Source: UMGS1251 sp036666555
GTDB taxonomy: Bacteria; Bacillota; Clostridia; Lachnospirales; Lachnospiraceae
Length of the DNA: 64,000 nt
Assembly (NCBI GenBank): GCA_036666555.1
Contig: JAVWVS010000007.1
Location: forward strand, 1 to 64,000
Reading direction: 5' to 3'
In this document: one piece after another, positions 58,788 through 64,000 of the stretch
How positions within the stretch are numbered: position 1 is the stretch's first letter
How the letters are laid out: each line of letters begins with the position of its first letter
Made by a program: the position numbers and the translations under genes
Notes under the pieces: model-generated
What the model saw: only the letters and a program-made list of their open reading frames with translations
Database searches by the model: none
What the model was told of the DNA's origin: nothing

Positions 58788-60659
58788 ATGGGTAAAATAA
58801 TAGGAATTGATTTAGGAACAACAAACAGTTGTGTAGCCGTTATGGAAGGTGGACAGCCGGTAGTTATTTCAAATACAGAGGGAGCAAGAACGACACCATC
58901 TGTAGTAGCATTTACAAAAACAGGAGAACGTCTCGTAGGAGAGCCGGCAAAACGTCAGGCAGTTACCAATGCAGACAAAACCATTTCTTCTATCAAAAGA
59001 AGAATGGGAACAGATGACAAGGTAGCAATTGACGATAAAAAGTATTCACCACAGGAAATCTCTGCAATGGTTCTTCAGAAATTAAAAACAGATGCAGAAG
59101 CTTATTTAGGTGAAAAAATCTCAGAAGCAGTGATTACGGTACCGGCATATTTTAATGATGCACAGCGTCAGGCAACCAAAGATGCAGGTAAAATCGCAGG
59201 ATTAGATGTAAAACGTATTATCAATGAACCAACGGCAGCAGCACTTGCTTACGGCCTGGATAATGAAAAAGAACAAAAAATTATGGTTTATGATTTAGGT
59301 GGTGGTACCTTTGATGTTTCTGTCATTGAAATTGGTGATGGCGTAATCGAAGTATTATCTACAGCAGGAAATAATAAATTAGGTGGAGATGACTTTGACC
59401 AAAAGGTTACAGACTACATGTTGGCAGAATTTAAGAAGAGTGAAGGAGTGGATTTATCTACAGATAAAATGGCACTTCAAAGATTGAAAGAAGCGGCAGA
59501 AAAAGCAAAGAAAGAATTATCTTCTGCAACTACGACTAACATCAACCTTCCATTTATTACAGCAACATCAGAAGGACCAAAGCATTTTGACATGAATTTG
59601 ACAAGAGCAAAATTTGATGAACTGACACATGATTTGATTGAACAAACAGCAGAACCAGTTACGAGAGCATTGGCAGATGCAGGAATTGCACCGTCTGAAT
59701 TAGGAAAAGTGTTATTGGTTGGTGGTTCTACACGTACACCAGCAGTACAAGATAAGGTAAAACAGCTTACCGGACACGAACCTTCAAAAACATTGAATCC
59801 GGATGAGTGTGTAGCTCTAGGAGCATCTATTCAAGGTGGTAAATTAGCAGGCGATGCAGGCGCAGGGGACATTTTATTATTAGATGTAACTCCATTGTCA
59901 TTATCCATTGAAACCATGGGTGGTGTAGCAACTAGATTAATTGAAAGAAATACGACCATTCCAACAAAGAAAAGCCAGACTTTCTCTACCGCAGCAGATA
60001 ATCAAACAGCAGTAGATATTAATGTAGTACAGGGTGAAAGACAGTTTGCCAAAGACAATAAGTCACTGGGACAATTTAGATTAGATGGAATTCCACCAGC
60101 AGCAAGAGGAATCCCACAGATTGAAGTTACTTTTGATATTGATGCAAACGGAATTGTAAATGTATCTGCAAAAGATCTGGGAACAGGGAAAGAACAGCAC
60201 ATTACCATTACCGCTGGCTCCAACATGTCTGATAATGAAATTGATAAAGCAGTCAAAGAAGCTACAGAATTCGAAGCACAAGACAAGAAACGTAAAGAAG
60301 GCATTGACACTCGTAACGATGCAGATGCAATGGTATTCCAGACTGAGAAAGCAATGACAGAAGTAGGGGATAAGATCGATGCAGCAGATAAAGAAGCTGT
60401 AGAAGCAGATGTAAAAGCATTAAAGGCATTGTTAGAGAGTACCAAAGAGCAAGAATTATCCGATGCTCAGATAGAGGAAATGAAAGCCGGAAAAGAAAAG
60501 TTAATGGAAAGTGCTCAAAAACTTTTTGCAAAAGTATATGAGCAAGCAAATCCAAACGGAGCAGCAGGAGCACAAGGTGGACCAACACCAGAAGCAGGAC
60601 CGGCACCGGAAGGATTCCAGGGCGACGATGTGGTAGATGGTGACTATAAAGAAGTCTAA
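58788..60659 (+). CDS. dnaK: Chaperone DnaK (Hsp70)
   Basis: This is a 623-residue Hsp70. The start is ATG 58788 (MGKIIGIDLGTTNSCVAVME) behind AGGAGG. The ATPase motifs IDLGTTNSCVAV, YDLGGGTFDVSVIE and VLLVGGSTRTPAVQ are present, followed by the substrate domain (LLLDVTPLSLSIETMGG). The tail is Gly/Pro/Ala-rich and ends GDYKEV. A stable hairpin separates it from dnaJ. Confidence 0.98.
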   Translation: MGKIIGIDLGTTNSCVAVMEGGQPVVISNTEGARTTPSVVAFTKTGERLVGEPAKRQAVTNADKTISSIKRRMGTDDKVAIDDKKYSPQEISAMVLQKLKTDAEAYLGEKISEAVITVPAYFNDAQRQATKDAGKIAGLDVKRIINEPTAAALAYGLDNEKEQKIMVYDLGGGTFDVSVIEIGDGVIEVLSTAGNNKLGGDDFDQKVTDYMLAEFKKSEGVDLSTDKMALQRLKEAAEKAKKELSSATTTNINLPFITATSEGPKHFDMNLTRAKFDELTHDLIEQTAEPVTRALADAGIAPSELGKVLLVGGSTRTPAVQDKVKQLTGHEPSKTLNPDECVALGASIQGGKLAGDAGAGDILLLDVTPLSLSIETMGGVATRLIERNTTIPTKKSQTFSTAADNQTAVDINVVQGERQFAKDNKSLGQFRLDGIPPAARGIPQIEVTFDIDANGIVNVSAKDLGTGKEQHITITAGSNMSDNEIDKAVKEATEFEAQDKKRKEGIDTRNDADAMVFQTEKAMTEVGDKIDAADKEAVEADVKALKALLESTKEQELSDAQIEEMKAGKEKLMESAQKLFAKVYEQANPNGAAGAQGGPTPEAGPAPEGFQGDDVVDGDYKEV

Positions 60660-60679
60660 GCAGTTAGTGGGCGAAGGCC

Positions 60680-60727
60680 GTTCTGCGGAACGACTCCAAC
60701 ATAAGGGTGGAGTTCGTCTCGCAGAAC
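60680..60727 (+). other. Hairpin between dnaK and dnaJ
   Basis: GTTCTGCG (60680-60687) pairs with CGCAGAAC (60720-60727), with a further inner pairing of ACGA and CTCCA with TGGAG and TCGT. There is only a weak T tract after it and no clear promoter before dnaJ, so it probably reduces read-through or marks an RNA processing site. Confidence 0.6.
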
Positions 60728-60760
60728 TTCTTTGTAAAAAGGAAGAAAGGTAGAGTTATT

Positions 60761-61966
60761 ATGGCGGAAAGCAAAAGAGACTATTATGAGGTGCTTGGTG
60801 TTGATAGAAATGCGGACGATGCAACCTTAAAAAAAGCATATCGAAAATTAGCCAAAAAGTACCATCCAGATACCAATCAAGGAAATCCTGAATCCGAAAA
60901 GAAATTTAAAGAAGCATCGGAAGCTTATGCAATTTTAAGTGATGCTGATAAGCGGCGTCAATATGATCAATTCGGGCATGCAGCTTTCGAAGGAGGCGCC
61001 GGAGGCGCAGGTGGATTTGATTTTAACAATGCTGATTTCGGTGATATCTTCGGTGATATTTTTGGTGATTTATTTGGTGGCGGTGGCGGTCGACGCGGTG
61101 GCAGAGCCAGCAGTGGTCCAATGAAGGGGTCCAACCTTCGAAAAGGAGTGCGGATTACATTTGAAGAAGCCGTATTTGGTTGTGAAAAAGAATTAGATGT
61201 AGTATTAAAAGATAGTTGTACAAAGTGTAATGGAACCGGTGCAAAACCGGGAACATCACCGGAGACGTGTTCGAAGTGTGGTGGAAAAGGCCAGGTAGTA
61301 TACACTTCACAGTCTTTTTTTGGAACCGTGCAAAATGTGCAAACTTGTCCAGATTGCCATGGAACCGGAAAAATTGTTCGTGAAAAATGTCCAGATTGTG
61401 GTGGAACCGGATATACTTCCAGCAGAAAGAAGATAAAAGTGTCCATTCCGGCAGGGATTGATAACGGACAGAGTGTTCGTATTCGCGATAAAGGAGAACC
61501 TGGAACCAATGGAGGTCCTAGAGGCGATCTATTAGTAGAAGTAACGGTATCCAGACATCCTATTTTTCAGCGACAGGATGTTCATATCTTTTCAACTGTG
61601 CCTATTTCTTTTGCACAGTCAGCACTAGGTGGAGACATTCGGATTAAAACTGTGGACGGGGAAGTATTATATAATATTAAGCCGGGCACGAAGACCGATA
61701 CCAAAGTACGACTAAAAGGAAAAGGAGTTCCGTCGCTTCGAAATCCGCAGATTCGAGGAGATCAATATGTCACTTTGGTCATTCAGACACCGGAAGCATT
61801 AAGCTCGGAGGCAAAAGAAGCTCTTCGTCAATTTGATGCGTTGTCAGGAAATTCGTTAAATGTAGAGAAAGATGTAGAAGAGAATTCCGAAACTGCCAAT
61901 AAAGGTGGAAAAGGAAAGAAAAAGGGCTTTATGGATAAATTAAAGGAAAGCTTTGAAGAATCATAA
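60761..61966 (+). CDS. dnaJ: Chaperone DnaJ (Hsp40)
   Basis: This 401-residue co-chaperone starts at ATG 60761 behind GAAAGG; the upstream frame is the hairpin region. The J domain has YHPDTN (the HPD motif). A Gly/Phe-rich stretch follows, then four zinc motifs (CTKCNGTG, CSKCGGKG, CPDCHGTG, CPDCGGTG) and the C-terminal substrate domains. The Lys-rich end GGKGKKKGFMDKLKESF is an extension. Confidence 0.97.
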   Translation: MAESKRDYYEVLGVDRNADDATLKKAYRKLAKKYHPDTNQGNPESEKKFKEASEAYAILSDADKRRQYDQFGHAAFEGGAGGAGGFDFNNADFGDIFGDIFGDLFGGGGGRRGGRASSGPMKGSNLRKGVRITFEEAVFGCEKELDVVLKDSCTKCNGTGAKPGTSPETCSKCGGKGQVVYTSQSFFGTVQNVQTCPDCHGTGKIVREKCPDCGGTGYTSSRKKIKVSIPAGIDNGQSVRIRDKGEPGTNGGPRGDLLVEVTVSRHPIFQRQDVHIFSTVPISFAQSALGGDIRIKTVDGEVLYNIKPGTKTDTKVRLKGKGVPSLRNPQIRGDQYVTLVIQTPEALSSEAKEALRQFDALSGNSLNVEKDVEENSETANKGGKGKKKGFMDKLKESFEES

Positions 61967-61978
61967 AAGTATTTGAAC

Positions 61979-62029
61979 AAAAACCTTAGGAATCATCCTT
62001 TCGTAGCATGGGATTCCTAAGGTTTTTAT
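61979..62029. terminator. Terminator of dnaJ, also usable from the other strand
   Basis: AAAAACCTTAGGAATC (61979-61994) and its 16-base complement (62012-62027) form a perfect stem with T and A runs on the two sides. Confidence 0.9.
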
Positions 62030-62237
62030 TACTTATTTTATAATTTTCGGGAAATGGGAGCGCAGCATAAGGTTTTGACTGCTCTCTGTGATAGAGAAGA
62101 AATGTACAGGAGACAGCTCCGTGAGAATACAGTGTAAAGTTTACACCTCCGGTAAAAGCGGTAGCTCCATTCATATTGTAAAAACCGGGTCGTACCGAAA
62201 AACCACAGATGGAATCAAGGGGTTTTTTCATATCCAT
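61986..62237 (-). pseudogene. Amino-terminal fragment of a glycogen-debranching enzyme
   Basis: The start is ATG 62237 (complement) behind a perfect AAGGAGGT. A promoter (TTTACT, 17 bases, TATACT at 62310-62282) is still present upstream. About 65 residues match the start of clostridial GlgX/isoamylase-type enzymes: VRPGFYNMNGATAFTGGVNF, SHGAVSCTFLLYHRE and PYAALPFPENYKI. The enzyme normally continues for over 600 residues into a GH13 catalytic domain. Here the frame runs into the dnaJ terminator and stops. The deletion has thus removed almost the whole gene yet left its expression signals. Confidence 0.7.
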
Positions 62238-62585
62238 AAGTCATACCTCCTTAAGGGATTCTGGTGGGTTATTATGGAATCAGTATATCATAAGAAAAGT
62301 GGAAAGTAAAAATGAATGTCAAGAGAGAAAGGACTGCTTTCACAGTCCTTTAGAGGGGTGGTTATATATTATTATTTTATCTAATATCGAAGGACGTTGT
62401 GTGTTCCTTTGATACTATTAACTATAATGGATAAATGTGACAGAAATATGGAGAAAAAATAAAAGGATTCTAAAGAATAGGAAGAATTCCTTAAGAAAGC
62501 AAAGATTATTTCTTAACTGGAATTTTTGTTATGGATTGTGGTACAATAGACAGTAGAAAACGTAATGTAAGAGGAGGGGTTCAAG
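62238..62585. other. 348-base intergenic stretch
   Basis: The left part holds the promoter and ribosome-binding site of the debranching-enzyme fragment (complement). A small hairpin (AAAGGACTG and CAGTCCTTT, 62329-62352) lies in the middle without a T run. The right part is AT-rich with TACAAT near 62539, a possible -10 for the alcohol dehydrogenase gene. No other gene is seen. Confidence 0.5.
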
Positions 62586-63773
62586 ATGCATAACTTTATA
62601 CAATATACACCTACAAAGATTCTATTTGGAAAAGGTGTGGAGCAAGAAGTGGGCAAAGAAGTAAAAAAATGCGGCGGTAATAAAGTCCTGATTGTATATG
62701 GTGGAGGTAGTGTTGTTCGAAGCGGTTTATTAAAAACTGTAGAAGAAAAATTAACAGAAGAAGGAATTACATACGAAGAATGGGGTGGAGCAAAACCAAA
62801 TCCATTGCTTTCCTTTGCAGAGGAGGGCATCAGAAGAGGGATAGCATTTCATGCGGATTTTATACTAGCAATTGGTGGAGGAAGTGCTATTGATACTGCA
62901 AAAGGAATCGCACACGGGATGGCGAATCCGGACGCAAAGCTTTGGGATATATGGACGGGGAAAGTCCCACTGACCCATAGTACCAATGTGGGAGTGGTTC
63001 TTACCATTTCAGCGGCAGGAAGTGAAACCAGTGATTCAGCAGTATTAACAAATGAATCCATAGGAAAAAAAGCAGGAATTAATACAGAATTTAACCGTCC
63101 TAAGTTTGCGATTATGAATCCGGAATTCACATATTCTGTGTCGAAATATCAACTGACTTGTGGCATTGTAGACATTATGATGCATACACTGGAACGATAC
63201 TTTACACAGGTGCAGGGGAATCAAGTAACGGATGAGATTGCAGAAGGACTGTTGCGGACAGTAATCGCTAATGGAACGAAAGCATATCAAAATCAAGAAG
63301 ATTACGACTGCATGAGCGAAATCATGTGGTGTGGCAGCCTTTCTCACAATGGCCTGACAGGACTTGGCAGAAAAGCACCATTTCCCCTTCATAAAATGGG
63401 TCATGAACTAAGTGCGAAATTTGATGTAGCACATGGGGCTAGTCTTGCAGCACTTTGGGGAGCATGGGCCATGTATTCCTATCCGGAAGATATAGAACGA
63501 TTTTGCAGATTTGGTGAAAAAGTATGGGGCATCACAGGTGAAAACAAAGAATGTAAAGCAGTTACTGCAATTGAAAAAACAGTAGATTATTTCCGTAGTC
63601 TTCACATGCCGGTGTGTTTAGGAGACCTGGAGATTGGTGTGCAACCGGAGGGAGTTCTGCAGGAAATGGCAGTGAAGGCGCTAGGCGGTAAGGAAGGTAC
63701 GATGACGCAGTTTAAAGAATACCATTTCGATGACATTTATGGAATTTACAAGAAAGCAAACTACTGCTCATAA
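62586..63773 (+). CDS. Iron-containing alcohol dehydrogenase (butanol-dehydrogenase-like)
   Basis: This 395-residue group III alcohol dehydrogenase has the NAD(P) loop AIGGGSAIDTAKGIAHG. The metal ligands lie in CGIVDIMMHTLERYF (Asp, His) and KMGHELSAKFDVAHGASLAAL (His, His). It is of the YqhD/BdhA type, reducing butanal or similar aldehydes in fermentation. The start ATG 62586 follows AGAGGAGGGG. Confidence 0.92.
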   Translation: MHNFIQYTPTKILFGKGVEQEVGKEVKKCGGNKVLIVYGGGSVVRSGLLKTVEEKLTEEGITYEEWGGAKPNPLLSFAEEGIRRGIAFHADFILAIGGGSAIDTAKGIAHGMANPDAKLWDIWTGKVPLTHSTNVGVVLTISAAGSETSDSAVLTNESIGKKAGINTEFNRPKFAIMNPEFTYSVSKYQLTCGIVDIMMHTLERYFTQVQGNQVTDEIAEGLLRTVIANGTKAYQNQEDYDCMSEIMWCGSLSHNGLTGLGRKAPFPLHKMGHELSAKFDVAHGASLAALWGAWAMYSYPEDIERFCRFGEKVWGITGENKECKAVTAIEKTVDYFRSLHMPVCLGDLEIGVQPEGVLQEMAVKALGGKEGTMTQFKEYHFDDIYGIYKKANYCS

Positions 63774-63869
63774 ATGACCCTAAGATATTGCCTAAGAGGT
63801 GGAACAAACATAGAAAATATGGTACTATAAACAAGATAGGTATGATGAAGAAAGGTCAAGGTTTTGAAC

Positions 63870-64000
63870 ATGTTAATTTTAAATAAAGCAGATATTGAAA
63901 AAACAGTGGATTTAAACCGCATGATGGATACCATCGAAGAGACTTACCGAATATTCGGGAAAGGTGATTATTATATGCCACCTCGTCCGGTAGTGGAGCA
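63870..64000 (+). CDS. Start of an ornithine-cyclodeaminase/mu-crystallin-family gene (partial)
   Basis: The frame opens at ATG 63870 (MLILNKADIEKTVDL) and runs off the right edge. The segment MMDTIEETYRIFGKGDYYMPPRPVVE is the typical amino-terminal region of this family, which includes ornithine cyclodeaminase, alanine dehydrogenase and imine reductases. The substrate cannot be decided from 43 residues. Confidence 0.7.
   Translation, partial: MLILNKADIEKTVDLNRMMDTIEETYRIFGKGDYYMPPRPVVE

Overview
This AT-rich 64 kb window reads as chromosome of an anaerobic, spore-forming Clostridia, most like Lachnospiraceae. The evidence is Firmicutes gene order (holA-lepA-hemW, then CIRCE-hrcA-grpE-dnaK-dnaJ), a DUF5688 protein, a GerMN lipoprotein, a membrane pyrophosphatase of the K+-dependent type, a butanol-dehydrogenase-like enzyme, and strong AGGAGG ribosome-binding sites. 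The assignment comes from recognised protein families; no 16S rRNA gene is present.

Region 1 (1-8.9 kb) is accessory and scarred. It holds the end of an ABC-type membrane operon and a molybdenum-cofactor pair (moaA and a MOSC protein) with broken gene ends on both sides. Then come truncated HicB-like and MazF-like remnants, a TetR gene coupled to a large BspA-like cell-wall protein, a DUF4160/DUF2442 pair and a doubly deleted IS110 transposase.

Region 2 (8.9-18.2 kb) holds proC, two proteins sharing a C-terminal domain seen in Bacillus exosporium proteins (one of them a 794-residue DUF11 repeat protein), gadB, a metallo-beta-lactamase-fold hydrolase, DUF5688, tRNA-Arg(CCG), a membrane protein and the azlCD exporter. 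Three very long, nearly perfect palindromes with one shared 35-bp architecture lie between these genes. They are the least explained feature of the window.

Region 3 (18.2-29.8 kb) holds a YtrA-type GntR/ABC operon, endonuclease IV, argS with two trans-editing proteins (AlaX-like and ProX-like), a CPBP protease, and three tandem NlpC/P60 wall hydrolases, each with its own promoter.

Region 4 (29.8-44.5 kb) holds rpsB-tsf, an ECF S component overlapping a small kinase, a CorA-type transporter, CarD, a MarR-YoaK operon, an oxidoreductase and a glutamine-amidotransferase-type hydrolase. The arginine genes follow: argG divergent from argC-GNAT-argJ-argB-argD, with ArgR-box-like repeats between them.

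Region 5 (44.5-64 kb) holds comEA, a two-component system, a GerMN lipoprotein and comEC, then the pyrophosphatase, holA, lepA, hemW, tRNA-Ala(CGC), the heat-shock operon, an amino-terminal fragment of a glycogen-debranching enzyme, an iron alcohol dehydrogenase and the start of an ornithine-cyclodeaminase-like gene.

I see no CRISPR array, complete prophage, rRNA operon or intact insertion sequence. The most novel material is the palindrome family, the putative spore-surface pair, the scarred 1-9 kb region and several unusual gene pairings.
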